Part shown: in pieces, positions 1 through 9,637 of the stretch
Numbering within the stretch: position 1 is the first letter of the stretch
Layout: each line of letters begins with the position of its first letter
Assembly (NCBI RefSeq): GCF_004345665.1
Contig: NZ_SLWR01000001.1
Location: 744,001 to 808,000 of the forward strand
Direction: 5' to 3'
From: Kribbella antiqua
GTDB taxonomy: Bacteria; Actinomycetota; Actinomycetes; Propionibacteriales; Kribbellaceae
DNA length: 64,000 bases
Translations under genes and position numbers: made by a program
The notes under the pieces: generated by a model
The model's input: only the letters and a program-made list of their open reading frames with translations
What the model was told of the DNA's origin: nothing
Database searches by the model: none

Positions 1-887
1 GTGGATTCCCAGACGCGGCGCCAGCGGGCGGCGTCCGGGCCCGACTGGGACGGCGACGTGCCGGCGGCGACGCGGCGGCGGGCCTCCCACCAGGTGGTGG
101 ACTCCTCGTCGAGGAGCGCGGACACCGCGGCCGAGATCTTGGGCGCGAAGTCGCGGGCGCTGTCCCCCTCGGCCGGGCGCAGCGGATCGCCGTACCGGAC
201 TGCGACGGTCGGACGACCCGGGATCGGCCAGCCGCGACCGCGCGGCATCGCGGCGAACGAGCCCTTGATGCCGACCGGGATCACCGGCACGCCGTGCTCG
301 ACGGCCAGGTACGCCGCGCCCATCCGGAACCGTTCCATCCACCCGTCCGGCGACCGGGTGCCCTCCGGGAAGACGACCACGTTCCAGCCGTCCGCGAGCA
401 GGTCGCCCGGCGTCGAGCTGAGCTTGCCGCCACGACGCTCGATCGGGAACGTGTTGAACACGATCGCCGACGCCGTCGCCCGCCACCAGGTGTCGAAGAA
501 GTAGTCCGCCGCGGCCGCCACCGCCGTCTTCCGGCGCATCGCGTCGGGCAGCGTGCAGAGCACCAGCGGGGTGTCCAGGTGCGACGAGTGGTTCGCCACG
601 ATCAGCGCCGGGCCGTTGACCTTGAGCAGCGAGTCCAGCCCGCTCACCTGCGGGTTGACCTCCCACCGCAGTACCGAGTTCAGCGCCCCCTTCTGCAGCA
701 CCTCCCGTACGGCGATCGCCGCCGGAGTCCGGGCCCACTTCGTCGGGAAGACCGAGGTCTCCTTCGGGATCACGTACGGCTCGGCCGACCGCGGCACCTG
801 CGGACGCCGGCCCCAGCGCCACCCGCGCGCGACCTGCTTGACGTCGCGCGCGGTGTCGCGGCTGAACTTCACCAGGCTGGTACCCAT
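1..887 (-). CDS. 1-acylglycerol-3-phosphate acyltransferase-like protein (LPLAT/PlsC family), 3' end cut by window
   Basis: The visible 295 residues carry the two LPLAT hallmarks: NHSSHLD (the HX4D catalytic motif, about residues 97-103) and FPEGTRS (about 171-177), followed by the VPV-P-GI segment of the family. It should transfer an acyl chain to a lysophospholipid or related acceptor at the inner membrane face. The ATG at 887 shares one base with the stop of the DUF2088 gene (TGATG), so translation is coupled. It is the last visible gene of an operon with a reductase/phosphatase fusion, a zinc dehydrogenase and a LarA-like protein, which suggests a special lipid rather than bulk phosphatidate as product; that is inference. 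The reading frame stays open to base 1. Confidence 0.9.
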   Translation of the reverse strand, partial: MGTSLVKFSRDTARDVKQVARGWRWGRRPQVPRSAEPYVIPKETSVFPTKWARTPAAIAVREVLQKGALNSVLRWEVNPQVSGLDSLLKVNGPALIVANHSSHLDTPLVLCTLPDAMRRKTAVAAAADYFFDTWWRATASAIVFNTFPIERRGGKLSSTPGDLLADGWNVVVFPEGTRSPDGWMERFRMGAAYLAVEHGVPVIPVGIKGSFAAMPRGRGWPIPGRPTVAVRYGDPLRPAEGDSARDFAPKISAAVSALLDEESTTWWEARRRVAAGTSPSQSGPDAARWRRVWES

Positions 888-2467
888 CAGCGCACGTCCG
901 CGAGCAGGTGCGGCGGGTTGTGCAGATACGTGATCGACGGCGACCGGCCGACCGAGTGGCTGACCATCTCCAGCGCATCCTGCAGCGTCGACGCGGACCG
1001 GAAGCCCATCCGCTCGACCGTCTTGCGGTTCGCGCCGACCCAGACGATGTCGCCGCAGTGGTCCAGCGCGTGGGAGATCCAGTACCACATGTAGAACGGG
1101 TGCACGCCGTGGTAGGCGTACGACGTCCGGTACAGGTGGATGTACCACGGGTCCTCGGCGTACTGCTTCTCGAACTTCGCCTCGATCGTGGCCGGATCGG
1201 TCGACTCCGACAGCACCTCTTCGAAGAAGTCGACGTACGACGGGTGGTGCAGCTGGCTGAACTCGTACGGCACCGGGTGGTAGAGGATGACCGCGCCGTC
1301 CTTGCGGACGATGGGGTTCCCCCGGTACGCGTTGAAGTGGTAACCCAGCCCCATGCAGGCGGCCAGGATCGGGTTCATCACCGAGTTCACGTTGTAGGGG
1401 CCGAGGTACGGCACGCCGATGATGCCGACGTCGGACTGGCCCTGCACCTCGACCAGGTGCTGGCGGTGCACGACCTCCAGCGTCTTCTCGTGTACCGGCT
1501 CGATCGCGCCGGCGTTCACTCCGGTCAGCTCGTAGCTCGCCCGGACGTCGGTGAAGATCTTGTGCCGCAGCTTGGCCGGCGCCGCCGCCAGACCGCGCTT
1601 GGTGGCCAGCATCGAGGCCTGGTCCTTGAGCGACCACTCCCACTCGCGCTTCTGCAGGAACTCCAGCGGCCCGCCGAATACGTTGTTGTTCAGCGTCGTC
1701 TCGATCTGGAAGACCTTGACGTGCTGGGTCAGCACCTCGCCCATCCGCCAGGCGGAGTGGTGCATCTTCGACGCCTTGTGGTCCATGAACGACCGCGAGT
1801 GGATCATCGTGTGGCTGTTGTGGTGGTGCTTCAGCGACTTGTACGACGCCAGCCCGATCGACGTCGACTTGTGGCCGCCGTCCATCGCCACCAGGTTCAC
1901 GTTCACGTAGACGAGCAGGTCGGACTCGGCCGCCCGCTTGGAGATCTCCACGTCCTCGCCGTGCCGGGTCTGGCCCAGGTGGGTCAGGTTGTCGCGGTCC
2001 TCGGCGTCGAAGTTGTAGAGCTTGCCGTCGGGGAAGAACGAGCGGAACACCCGCTCACCGACGATGTCGCGCAACTCGTTCGGGGTGAGCCGGCGGTGCA
2101 GCGCGTTCGCCGAGATGATCTCGACGTCGTCGACCCCCGCGTCGGCGGCCATCGTCAGCACCGCCTCGATGATCCGCTGCCGGATGTCCGGCTTCTTCAT
2201 CGGCGGCAGCGGCAGCGAGATGTCGTCGAACGCGATCGTCAGCCGCATCCCGGCGGTGAGCAGCTCCGGCAGCGGCTCGGAGTCGATCGGGTTCAGCAGC
2301 GCGTTCTGGATCGCCTCCTCGACGTCCCGCACCGGCGGCAGCGCCTCCGGCGGGTACACCACCCGGGTGCCGAGCGGGAAGCGCTCCAGCAGGAAGCCCT
2401 CACCCGAGTGCACGATCAGCGGCGGGGTCCGGTCGTCCACCTCAAGCACAAAACCTGGCCGAGACAT
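887..2467 (-). CDS. DUF2088 (LarA-like) domain protein
   Basis: 526 residues related to the N-terminal domain of the nickel-pincer lactate racemase LarA. The segment NALHRRLTPNELRDIVG (about 122-137) matches the LarA A-x-H-R-x-x-T-x-E-E region holding a catalytic His, and GGHKSTSIGLASYK (about 197-210) matches the region holding the cofactor-bound Lys in LarA. A His-rich stretch (KHHHNSH) follows. Whether it binds a pincer cofactor cannot be read from sequence; no larB/larC/larE gene is visible. It lies 36 nt after the dehydrogenase stop and overlaps the acyltransferase start by one base, so it belongs to the same operon. Its reaction is unknown; a racemase/epimerase or hydride-transfer step on a hydroxylated lipid is possible. 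Confidence 0.85.
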   Translation of the reverse strand: MSRPGFVLEVDDRTPPLIVHSGEGFLLERFPLGTRVVYPPEALPPVRDVEEAIQNALLNPIDSEPLPELLTAGMRLTIAFDDISLPLPPMKKPDIRQRIIEAVLTMAADAGVDDVEIISANALHRRLTPNELRDIVGERVFRSFFPDGKLYNFDAEDRDNLTHLGQTRHGEDVEISKRAAESDLLVYVNVNLVAMDGGHKSTSIGLASYKSLKHHHNSHTMIHSRSFMDHKASKMHHSAWRMGEVLTQHVKVFQIETTLNNNVFGGPLEFLQKREWEWSLKDQASMLATKRGLAAAPAKLRHKIFTDVRASYELTGVNAGAIEPVHEKTLEVVHRQHLVEVQGQSDVGIIGVPYLGPYNVNSVMNPILAACMGLGYHFNAYRGNPIVRKDGAVILYHPVPYEFSQLHHPSYVDFFEEVLSESTDPATIEAKFEKQYAEDPWYIHLYRTSYAYHGVHPFYMWYWISHALDHCGDIVWVGANRKTVERMGFRSASTLQDALEMVSHSVGRSPSITYLHNPPHLLADVR

Positions 2468-2503
2468 GTCAGAACCTCTCTCGTCGTACGTCGTTCAGCG
2501 CCC

Positions 2504-3700
2504 TCATGAGGCCCTCACATCAAATGCGACCTTGACCGTGCCGAGCCGGCCGGCCGAATGCGCGTGGTCGATCGCCTCGCGCCAGCGGTACAGCGGGTAA
2601 CGCGCACCGACGATCCCGTCCAGCGGAGCCTTGGCGGCCAGCTCCAGCGCGGTCTCGAAAGCGGGCTGCTCGTTCGGCTCCTGCCGGGCGGACGCGTAGC
2701 TGCCGGTCAGCTCCAGCTCCCGGAACCACACCGGCGACAGGTCAGACCCAGCCGCAGGCATCCCGGACAGCACGACCCGGCCGCCGGCCTTGGTCACCCG
2801 CAACACAGTGTCGATCGAGTCCTTGCTGCCGACCGCGTCCACGGCGATGTCGACACCGCCGAGCAGGAACTCCTTCGCCATCTCGGGCTTCAGCCGGAAG
2901 GCACCGGTCGAGCGTCGTACGCCGCGGAACACCTCGTCCGGAGCGACCACGTCGCTGGCGCCGAAGGCCCGGGCGAGTTCGCGCTGCTTGGCGTGCTTGG
3001 CGACGACCGTGATCCGGCCGGCCTGGGTCAGCTCGCGCAGCGCGAGGGTCGCGAACAACCCGACCGCGCCGGCGCCGCTGACCAGGATCGACTGGCCCGG
3101 CTGAACCTTCGCCCGAAGCGCGGTGTGCACAGCGCAGGCCAGCGGCTCGGTCAGTACGGCGCGCTCGTCGGACATCCCGTCCGGTACGGCGTACAACTGG
3201 CTGCGGTGCGCGACCATCACGTTGCCCCAGCCGCCACCGGTGTCCTGGCAGAACCCGGTCTGCAGACCCGGCGCCACGTGGCCGACGGTGATCCGGTCGC
3301 ACCGGTTGGTGTTGCCGGAAGCACAGCCCTCGCAGGGCTCGACGCCGCGAGCCGCGCAGGTGAGGACAGAGTCCATCACCACGCGGGTGCCCTTGGGCAG
3401 GTCCTCGCAATCGTCGAGCAATTCGCCGACTATCTCGTGACCCGGGACGAACGGCATCGACACCATCGCGGAGAAGTACAGCTTGGTCGAGCCGGTGACC
3501 ATGCCGAGGTCGGAACCGCAGATGCCGGACAGGATCGGGCGGATCCGCGCCCAGCCCTCGCGCTCGGCCTTCGGCTCGTTGATGGTGACCAGGCGCAGTG
3601 GCGCGGCCGGGCCGGTCAGGATGCCGGGGATCCGGCCGCCGACCGCCTTGGCGGCCAGGTACTTGGCCGGCGACCGGTACATCTCGAGAGCGAGCATCAT
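2504..3700 (-). CDS. zinc-dependent alcohol dehydrogenase (MDR superfamily)
   Basis: 398 residues with a complete MDR layout: catalytic zinc ligand Cys61 in GICGSDL, GHE at 87-89, four structural-zinc cysteines (115, 123, 126, 134) and the nucleotide-binding GAGAVG at 209-214. It should interconvert an alcohol and an aldehyde/ketone with NAD(P). I chose the ATG at 3700, which overlaps the stop of the upstream SDR-HAD gene in ATGA; a second ATG follows at 3697. The open frame extends upstream inside the neighbouring gene, but that part is arginine/proline-rich shadow sequence. Next to an acyl-reductase-like protein it could act on a long-chain fatty aldehyde or alcohol; this is inference from context. 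Confidence 0.9.
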   Translation of the reverse strand: MMLALEMYRSPAKYLAAKAVGGRIPGILTGPAAPLRLVTINEPKAEREGWARIRPILSGICGSDLGMVTGSTKLYFSAMVSMPFVPGHEIVGELLDDCEDLPKGTRVVMDSVLTCAARGVEPCEGCASGNTNRCDRITVGHVAPGLQTGFCQDTGGGWGNVMVAHRSQLYAVPDGMSDERAVLTEPLACAVHTALRAKVQPGQSILVSGAGAVGLFATLALRELTQAGRITVVAKHAKQRELARAFGASDVVAPDEVFRGVRRSTGAFRLKPEMAKEFLLGGVDIAVDAVGSKDSIDTVLRVTKAGGRVVLSGMPAAGSDLSPVWFRELELTGSYASARQEPNEQPAFETALELAAKAPLDGIVGARYPLYRWREAIDHAHSAGRLGTVKVAFDVRAS

Positions 3701-5988
3701 CGGGCGTTCACCCCAGGTAGCTCCAGTCGGGACGAGGTGGACGGGGTCTTCCAGTCGACGATCTGCCAGCGGGCGGCCCGGGCAGCCCGGAACAGCGACA
3801 CGTCCGGAGAGACCGCGACCGGATTGCCGACGGCCTGCAGCATCGGGAGATCCGAGTGGCTGTCGGCGTAGGCGTAGGACTTGGACAGGTCGATGTTGGT
3901 GCCGCGGGCGCGGTGCTTGATCCACGCGGCCCGGGACTCACCGACCAGCGGCGGCCCGGACAGGAACCCGGTGCACCGGCCGCGGTCGTCGACGGCCAGC
4001 TCGGCCGCGATGATCTCGTCGAACAGCGGCTCGAGCGGCCGGGTCAGCGGCCGGATCGCGCCGGTGATCAGGATCGTCTTGTGACCGGCCGCGCGGTGCT
4101 CGCGAATCCGTCGTACGGCGTCACCACTCAACCGCTCGAGCACGTGCTCGGCGAGCAGTTCGTCGACGATGCGGTTCAGCTGTTCCAGATCGGCGCCTTC
4201 GTAGCGGCGGTAGATCGTGCGCAGGAACGTGCCGCGGTCCTTGCGCTCGGCCGAGATCAGCTTCGGCAGTCTCCGCAGCATCGAGCCGATCTCGCCGATG
4301 CGCTGGTGGCTGTCCAGCTCGGGCAGCCGCATCCACAGGTAGGTCTCGATCACATTCGAGGACAGCAACGTGCCGTCCATGTCGAACGCCGCGATCACCT
4401 CGACGTCCTGCTGAGGCTCGACCTTCTTGAGCTGCCCGGCGGACTCCGCCAGCGCCTTGTTCCGCTTCTTCCGTACGACGTCCAGGCGCCGCAGCGAGTC
4501 GGTCACGCTCGGGCAGTGCACTTCCTGCAGGTAGTGCTGCCAGTCGACGACCGCGGTGTCGCACCAGAACTTCTCCCGGTCGTCACCCTCGAGCGCGTTG
4601 TGCAGCGCCAGCACGTTGTCGTCGATGAACTGCAGCTCCGCCTGGGCATACTCGGAGTACAGGTCCATGTAGCGGCGGAGGAAGTCGAGCCGGCGCTTCT
4701 GCACGTCCAGCTCACGGGCGTACTTCCGGGTCCGCTCGCCGCGAGGGACGGTGGTGATGATCTTGTCGGCGATCTTGTGCGCGCGTTCGCCGTACCGGAG
4801 CATGCTCTCGACCGAGTCGCCCCCGGGGAACTTCCACACCGGCAGCCGGACCGCGCCACGCTCGCCCAGGTCGAAGGGGTGCTTGGAGAAGTACGCGCGG
4901 ACGCCGGCGTACAGCTGCTCGAAGGTCAACGGGTTCCGGGCGCCGGAGCCGATGTGGTAGTACTCCGGCCTGCTCAGCTCCGGCTTGGTCGCCATCACCG
5001 CGCAGATCGCGCCGACGACGTGGTCGACCGGGATGATCTCGATGACGGAGTCCGGCGACGCCGGGAACTCCGGCAGCTCGCCGCGGCCGTACGCCAGGAT
5101 CAGCGGCTCGGCCATCTTGAAGCCCTCGATCCAGCCCGGGTGCGGGGACTGGACGGCGGACTCGATGATGGCGGGCCGGACGATCGAGGTCGGCAGCTTG
5201 GCCGAGAACTCCTCGACCACGCGCTCGCCGAGGGCCTTGGTGAAGGTGTAGCAGTCGGTCCAGCCGAGGCTGCGGGCCCGCTCGGTGCCGGTCTCGACCA
5301 GCTTCTTCGCGACCCATTCGGTACGGCGGCGCTCGGTGTCGGCCGCGGCGGTCAGGTGACCGGCGCGCCGGTGCAGCTTCTCGGCCTCCTTGCGGAACTT
5401 CGCCAGCATCGGCGCCGACCGGGACTGCTCCTCGACCCGGGCCTTCATCGCCATCCCGGCCTCGGCCTCGGTCCGCCAGTCGACGTTGTGGTCGACCGGT
5501 GCCTCGGGGATCGCGCCCCGGCGCCGGCCCGCGGTGTAGGCGGTGGAGATGTGCACGTAGTGGACCTCGCGGCCCGTCTCGACGATGCGCTCGAGCAGGC
5601 TCTTGGTGCCGAGCACGTTGGTCGTGAACGCCTCGTGGATCGGCGGGTCGAAGCTGACGTCGCCGGCGCAGTGCACGACGATGTCGAGATCCTTCGGCAG
5701 CTCCGGTACGTCGGACAGGTCGCCCTCGATCACCTCGATCCGGGCGGCGGTGAGCGCCTCGGCGTCGGCATGGTCGGTGCCCTCGCCGTAGAACGGCTTG
5801 AAGATGTCCTTCTTCAGCAGCTGCGCCATCCGGGCGGTGCCGGTCAGCGAGCCCTTCGGCCGGATGATCGCGACCACCGTCGTACCGGGCAGGTCGCCGA
5901 TGATCCGGTGCAGCAGGGCCTCACCGACGAAGCCGGTGACGCCGGTGACCAGGACCTTCTTGTCCTTGAGCTTGTCGGCCAGACTCAC
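3697..5988 (-). CDS. SDR (fatty acyl-CoA reductase-like) fused to a HAD-IB hydrolase
   Basis: 763 residues in two enzymes. The N-terminal half is an extended SDR of the NAD_binding_4/thioester-reductase type: TGVTGFVG at 15-22 and a YTFTK active-site motif near 245. The C-terminal part from about residue 530 is a HAD-IB phosphatase: [15 protein letters not shown] and DSHSDLPML near 706. The SDR part resembles enzymes that reduce acyl-CoA or 3-oxo lipids; the HAD part resembles SerB-like and lipid phosphate phosphatases. The GTG at 5988 overlaps the hisA stop (GTGA) and has GGAGG six bases upstream, so the gene is coupled to hisA. The two activities in one chain suggest consecutive steps on one lipid. 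Confidence 0.88.
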   Translation of the reverse strand: MSLADKLKDKKVLVTGVTGFVGEALLHRIIGDLPGTTVVAIIRPKGSLTGTARMAQLLKKDIFKPFYGEGTDHADAEALTAARIEVIEGDLSDVPELPKDLDIVVHCAGDVSFDPPIHEAFTTNVLGTKSLLERIVETGREVHYVHISTAYTAGRRRGAIPEAPVDHNVDWRTEAEAGMAMKARVEEQSRSAPMLAKFRKEAEKLHRRAGHLTAAADTERRRTEWVAKKLVETGTERARSLGWTDCYTFTKALGERVVEEFSAKLPTSIVRPAIIESAVQSPHPGWIEGFKMAEPLILAYGRGELPEFPASPDSVIEIIPVDHVVGAICAVMATKPELSRPEYYHIGSGARNPLTFEQLYAGVRAYFSKHPFDLGERGAVRLPVWKFPGGDSVESMLRYGERAHKIADKIITTVPRGERTRKYARELDVQKRRLDFLRRYMDLYSEYAQAELQFIDDNVLALHNALEGDDREKFWCDTAVVDWQHYLQEVHCPSVTDSLRRLDVVRKKRNKALAESAGQLKKVEPQQDVEVIAAFDMDGTLLSSNVIETYLWMRLPELDSHQRIGEIGSMLRRLPKLISAERKDRGTFLRTIYRRYEGADLEQLNRIVDELLAEHVLERLSGDAVRRIREHRAAGHKTILITGAIRPLTRPLEPLFDEIIAAELAVDDRGRCTGFLSGPPLVGESRAAWIKHRARGTNIDLSKSYAYADSHSDLPMLQAVGNPVAVSPDVSLFRAARAARWQIVDWKTPSTSSRLELPGVNAR

Positions 5989-6722
5989 TTGTCGCCTCCA
6001 CGCGTGAGCTCGAGTGCCTCGGTCAGGGTGAACGCACCGGCGTACAGAGCCTTACCCACGATGACGCCCTCGACGCCTTCGGGGACCAGGGTGCTCAGTG
6101 CCCTCAGGTCCTCCAGGCTGGAGACGCCGCCGGAGGCGATGATCGGCTTGTCGGTGCGCGCGCACAGATCGCGGTACAGGTCCAGGTTCGGGCCCTGGAG
6201 CATGCCGTCCTTGGTCACGTCGGTGACGACGTACCGCTCGCAGCCGGCCGCTTCCAGCCGCTCGAGCACCTCGTAGAGGTCGCCGCCTTCCTTCGTCCAG
6301 CCGCGGGCCGCCAGGGTCCGGCCGCGGACGTCGAGCCCGATCGCGACGCGGTCGCCGTACTGCTGGATGATCCGGTCGCACCACTGGGGGTCCTCGAGCG
6401 CGGCGGTGCCGATGTTGACCCGGCGGGCCCCGGTTGCCAGGGCTGCTTCGAGGGAGTCGTCGTCGCGGATGCCGCCGGACAGCTCCACCTGGACGTCGAG
6501 CTTGCCGGTGACGTCCGCGAGCAGCTCGCGGTTGGAGCCGCGGCCGAACGCCGCGTCCAGGTCGACCAGGTGGATCCACTCCGCGCCGGCTTCCTGCCAG
6601 GCCATCGCCGCGGCCAGCGGATCGCCGTACGACGTCTCGCTCCCGGCCTCCCCCTGCACCAGCCGGACCGCCTGACCATCCGCCACATCGACGGCAGGCA
6701 GCAGCACCAGGTTCTCAGACAT
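5985..6722 (-). CDS. priA: phosphoribosyl isomerase A (HisA/TrpF bifunctional type)
   Basis: 245 residues, (beta/alpha)8 barrel catalysing the ProFAR isomerase step of histidine synthesis; actinobacteria often use the same enzyme for the TrpF step of tryptophan synthesis. It has the catalytic Asp of [34 protein letters not shown] (the R-x-W pair seen in dual-substrate PriA) and VTDVTKDG with the second catalytic Asp. A GTG at 6728 abuts the -10 hexamer TAGGGT (6729-6734), so the ATG at 6722, six bases beyond that hexamer, is the better, leaderless start. It heads the leftward operon; no other his gene is adjacent. Confidence 0.93.
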   Translation of the reverse strand: MSENLVLLPAVDVADGQAVRLVQGEAGSETSYGDPLAAAMAWQEAGAEWIHLVDLDAAFGRGSNRELLADVTGKLDVQVELSGGIRDDDSLEAALATGARRVNIGTAALEDPQWCDRIIQQYGDRVAIGLDVRGRTLAARGWTKEGGDLYEVLERLEAAGCERYVVTDVTKDGMLQGPNLDLYRDLCARTDKPIIASGGVSSLEDLRALSTLVPEGVEGVIVGKALYAGAFTLTEALELTRGGDK

Positions 6723-6844
6723 GGCCACACCCTAGATGGCGTCGCTCCGGGATTCGTAACCCGCTGCCCCGCTGAGTCGTTGAGATCCAATCTGTCTCAG
6801 CAATACCACCCAGGCTACTGGTCTCATCCAATTAGGGTGGTCCG
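6723..6844. promoter_or_regulatory. divergent leaderless promoters of priA and the P450 gene
   Basis: TAGGGT occurs on the minus strand at 6734-6729 and on the plus strand at 6833-6838. Each is followed after six bases by a start codon (ATG at 6722 and GTG at 6845), the spacing expected for leaderless transcripts in actinobacteria. No good -35 box is visible for either. Confidence 0.55.
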
Positions 6845-7960
6845 GTGGTCACCCTTGAGGAGCTCGAGACGGATCCGCATCCGGCGCTGGCGGCGATCCG
6901 GCCGATCGGTTGGGTGGACGCACTGGGCAGCTGGGTGGTCACCAGCCGTGCGCTCGCCCTCGACGTACTGCGGGATCCTTCGACCTTCACCGTCGACGAC
7001 CCACGTTTCTCCACCGCCCAGGTCGTCGGGCCCTCGATGCTTTCGCTGGATGGTGCCGCTCACAAGGCCCACCGCGATCCATTCGAGTCCCCCTTCGGTC
7101 TGGCCGAGACCCGCCGCCGCTTCACCGAGCCCGTCCAGCAAACGGTGGACGACCTACTCGCGGCCATTCGCCCGGGCCAGGCGGACCTCCGGACGGCTCT
7201 TGCCGGACCGTTGTCCGTCGCCGTGGTGGCCTACTCCCTGGGCCTGCCGCCTGCCTCGGCCGCCACGGTGCTGGACTGGTACACCGCGATCTCCGACTCG
7301 GTGTCGGGTGTGTCCGCCGGGCGCCCAGTCACCCCGGAAGGCGCCGCGGCCTTTGCGGAGCTGCACAAACACGTTGCCTCAGGCATCGACTCTTCGGACT
7401 CCCTGGTCGCCGCCGCGGCCCGGGCCGGCCTCGGCGTCGACGACGTGGTGGCGAATGCCGCCGTACTGATGTTCGGCGGCATCGAGACCACCGAGGGGAT
7501 GATCACCAACGCGCTCTGGCACCTGCTGACCCATCGCGACCAGCTCGACCTCGTCCTCGCCGATCCCTCGCTCCTCCCGAACGCCCTGGAGGAATCCCTC
7601 CGCCTCGAGCCCGCAGCCGCAGTCGTCGACCGCTACGCCACCCGCGACGTCGACCTGGCCGGAGTGTCGATCAAGCAAGGTGACATGGTCACCGTCTCGC
7701 TGGCCGGCGCCGGTCGCGACCCCGCCGTTTTCGAGCGCCCCGACGACTTCGACGTACGGCGTCCCAACGCGCGCCGGCACCTCGCCTTCGCCAGCGGTCC
7801 TCACATCTGCCTGGGAATGCACCTGACCCGCCTGGAGGCCTTCGCGGCGGTGGAAGCGGCCTTGAAACTGCCGGGTCTGCGGCTTTCCCCGGACTCACCA
7901 CCACCCCGCGGGCTCGTCTTCCGCAAACCGTCCGCGCTCAAGGTGTTGTGGGACGCCTGA
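6845..7960 (+). CDS. cytochrome P450
   Basis: 371 residues, somewhat short for a bacterial P450 (usually about 400) because the N-terminus is compact. It has the I-helix GGIETTEG near 211, the ExxR motif EESLR near 248, and the heme-binding FASGPHICLGMHL near 315-327 with the cysteine ligand. It is a haem monooxygenase of unknown substrate; no ferredoxin or reductase gene is next to it, so redox partners must be encoded elsewhere. The GTG start fits the leaderless promoter at 6833-6838. Its 3' end overlaps the convergent methyltransferase gene by 23 bases. Confidence 0.93.
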   Translation: MVTLEELETDPHPALAAIRPIGWVDALGSWVVTSRALALDVLRDPSTFTVDDPRFSTAQVVGPSMLSLDGAAHKAHRDPFESPFGLAETRRRFTEPVQQTVDDLLAAIRPGQADLRTALAGPLSVAVVAYSLGLPPASAATVLDWYTAISDSVSGVSAGRPVTPEGAAAFAELHKHVASGIDSSDSLVAAAARAGLGVDDVVANAAVLMFGGIETTEGMITNALWHLLTHRDQLDLVLADPSLLPNALEESLRLEPAAAVVDRYATRDVDLAGVSIKQGDMVTVSLAGAGRDPAVFERPDDFDVRRPNARRHLAFASGPHICLGMHLTRLEAFAAVEAALKLPGLRLSPDSPPPRGLVFRKPSALKVLWDA

Positions 7961-8705
7961 GCAGCAGAATCGCGCCGGGGTGGACGGGCATCGGCTTGTC
8001 CGGGTCGCGCTCGGCGTCGGCGGCGAAGCGCTCGAAGCCGGGGTCGAGTTCGGATTCGGGCAGGTGCTCGAAGGTCGACAAGGCGCGGAGCTTGATGCGG
8101 TCATAGGTTTCGAGGAGCGTCCGCGGTTTCTCGGCGAAGACCCAGACCGGGGTCGCATCCGGCACCAGGCCGGCTCGGCGGGCCAGATTCTGCGTCTCCG
8201 GGACGGACAGGTACATCGCGGCATCGACCTCGCGTGCCGACGGAAAGTAGTCGTACCAGAACAGATCCGGCATCACGTCCGCGAACTGGCTGCGCAGGAA
8301 CGCCACTCCCCCAGGCTTCAGCACCCTGCACACCTCGGTCAGCCCGCGCAGCTGATCCGGGAAGTGATGGAACGACAGGAACATCAGCACCCCGTCAACC
8401 GATGCCTCCGGCAACGGGATGTCCTCCGCGCTGCCTTGTAGATAGGTGACCTGCGGGTGTACGGCGTTCTCCTCGGCGACACCGCGCATCCGGTCCGACG
8501 GCTCCACGCCGTACACCGGTCCGCCGAACTCGTCGGCCAGGCCAGGCGTGAGCCGGCCGGTGCCGCTGCCCAGGTCAAGGATGCTGAGCGGCCGTTCCGC
8601 CGGCAGGTGCTCCGCCAACGCCTGCGTCCACCGTTGAACCTCGGCTGCCGCCATCCGGCGCCCTGCCGCGTAGACAGCGCCCAACCGACCGTTGTAATCC
8701 ACCAT
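7938..8705 (-). CDS. class I SAM-dependent methyltransferase
   Basis: 255 residues with the SAM-binding motif DLGSGTG at 44-50, an acidic loop at VYGVEPSD and the motif LKPGG after strand 4, typical of Methyltransf_11/25. The acceptor is unknown. On the minus strand TAGGGT at 8720-8715 lies nine bases upstream of the ATG, consistent with a leaderless or near-leaderless transcript. It converges on the P450 gene; the two may or may not work together. Confidence 0.88.
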   Translation of the reverse strand: MVDYNGRLGAVYAAGRRMAAAEVQRWTQALAEHLPAERPLSILDLGSGTGRLTPGLADEFGGPVYGVEPSDRMRGVAEENAVHPQVTYLQGSAEDIPLPEASVDGVLMFLSFHHFPDQLRGLTEVCRVLKPGGVAFLRSQFADVMPDLFWYDYFPSAREVDAAMYLSVPETQNLARRAGLVPDATPVWVFAEKPRTLLETYDRIKLRALSTFEHLPESELDPGFERFAADAERDPDKPMPVHPGAILLLRRPTTP

Positions 8706-8753
8706 GGTCCACCGACCCTAGCGCCGTACGACGCAGGTGCGCACAATGTCGGC

Positions 8754-9242
8754 ATGAAGAACATCGCGCCCGCGCTCGATCGGGCCACCAGCCTCGCCGA
8801 GGTCGGTGAGATCGTCCGGGTCGAGGCCCGGCAACTCACCCTCGCACAGGGCGCGACCTTCGTGCTGCGCGAGCAGGACAAGTGCTTCTACGCCGACGAG
8901 GACGCGATCGCGCCGCTGTGGAAGGGCCAGCGATTCCCGATCACGGCCTGCATCAGCGGCTGGGCGATGCTGCACGCCGAGACCGCCGTCGTCCCCGACA
9001 TCCAACTGGACGAACGCATCCCCCTCGAGGCCTACCTGCCCACCTTCGTCCGCAGCCTCGTGATGGCACCCGTCGGCTCTCCGACCCCCGTCGCCGCGAT
9101 CGGCGCCTACTGGTCCAGCCGCCACACCGCAACCAAACACGAAATCCGCGCCCTCGAACATCTGGCCACCGCCACCGCGACCGCCATCCACCGCATCGGC
9201 CTCACCGACGCCCCCTGGGCCCCCACCTTCACCAAGAACTAG
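8754..9242 (+). CDS. GAF domain protein
   Basis: 162 residues forming a single GAF domain: an N-terminal helix, the FVLREQDKCFYADED strand pair, the I-x-G-W-A-M turn (CISGWAMLHAET) and a C-terminal helix HEIRALEHLATATATAI. GAF domains bind small ligands or signal in regulators; here there is no kinase, phosphatase or HTH output domain in the chain, so it could be a stand-alone sensor. The ATG at 8754 begins just after the short divergent promoter shared with the methyltransferase. Its last eight codons are repeated in degenerate form 236 bases downstream. Confidence 0.8.
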   Translation: MKNIAPALDRATSLAEVGEIVRVEARQLTLAQGATFVLREQDKCFYADEDAIAPLWKGQRFPITACISGWAMLHAETAVVPDIQLDERIPLEAYLPTFVRSLVMAPVGSPTPVAAIGAYWSSRHTATKHEIRALEHLATATATAIHRIGLTDAPWAPTFTKN

Positions 9243-9484
9243 CGCCGCATCCAGCAACCACTCGAGGCTGCCTACCCAGTGGGTGCACCTTGTGCACGGG
9301 TCAACCACAACTCGCCACTCCATGTGGTTGATCGGTGCCCAAGGTGGGTCCCGCGACCGAAGACAGGGCGCTGGGTCGGGGACGGCGAACTGGAGGGCGA
9401 CATGCAGCACGTCCACCGGCGCTTCGGCGTACTCGGCGAACGCAGGCGGCCTGGGCACCCACCCTCACCAAGAACTAGCGCCGC
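9214..9484 (+). repeat. 35-bp direct repeat: duplicated 3' end of the GAF gene
   Basis: Bases 9214-9248 and 9450-9484 match at 33 of 35 positions. The first copy encodes the GAF protein end WAPTFTKN-stop plus six bases; the second reads WAPTLTKN-stop in the corresponding frame. No upstream part of the gene precedes the second copy, so it is a fragment left by a partial duplication or a deletion. Confidence 0.8.
9301..9331 (+). terminator. hairpin downstream of the GAF gene, candidate terminator
   Basis: TCAACCACA (9301-9309) and TGTGGTTGA (9323-9331) form a perfect 9-bp stem with a 13-base loop. There is no T tract, which is common in high-GC actinobacteria. The whole gap 9243-9637 holds this hairpin and the repeated GAF tail; I see no convincing gene in it. 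Confidence 0.4.
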
Positions 9485-9637
9485 TGTCATCGTGCAGTTC
9501 GACAGGACGTGTCCGGCGATCGAGCCGGATACCCGGTGGGCTCAGGCGGGGCGTGACCCGCAGTGGGCATATACGCCCTGTCGATTTGCACCCAAGGCGG
9601 TGAGCCGTGCGTGGGTTGTGACCCAGCGCTGGCTTCT

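Noticed and set aside
3856..6276. 806-codon open frame on the plus strand
   Set aside because: It is antisense to the SDR-HAD and hisA genes, is Arg/Leu/Asp-rich and shows no motifs; the minus-strand genes have full family motifs.
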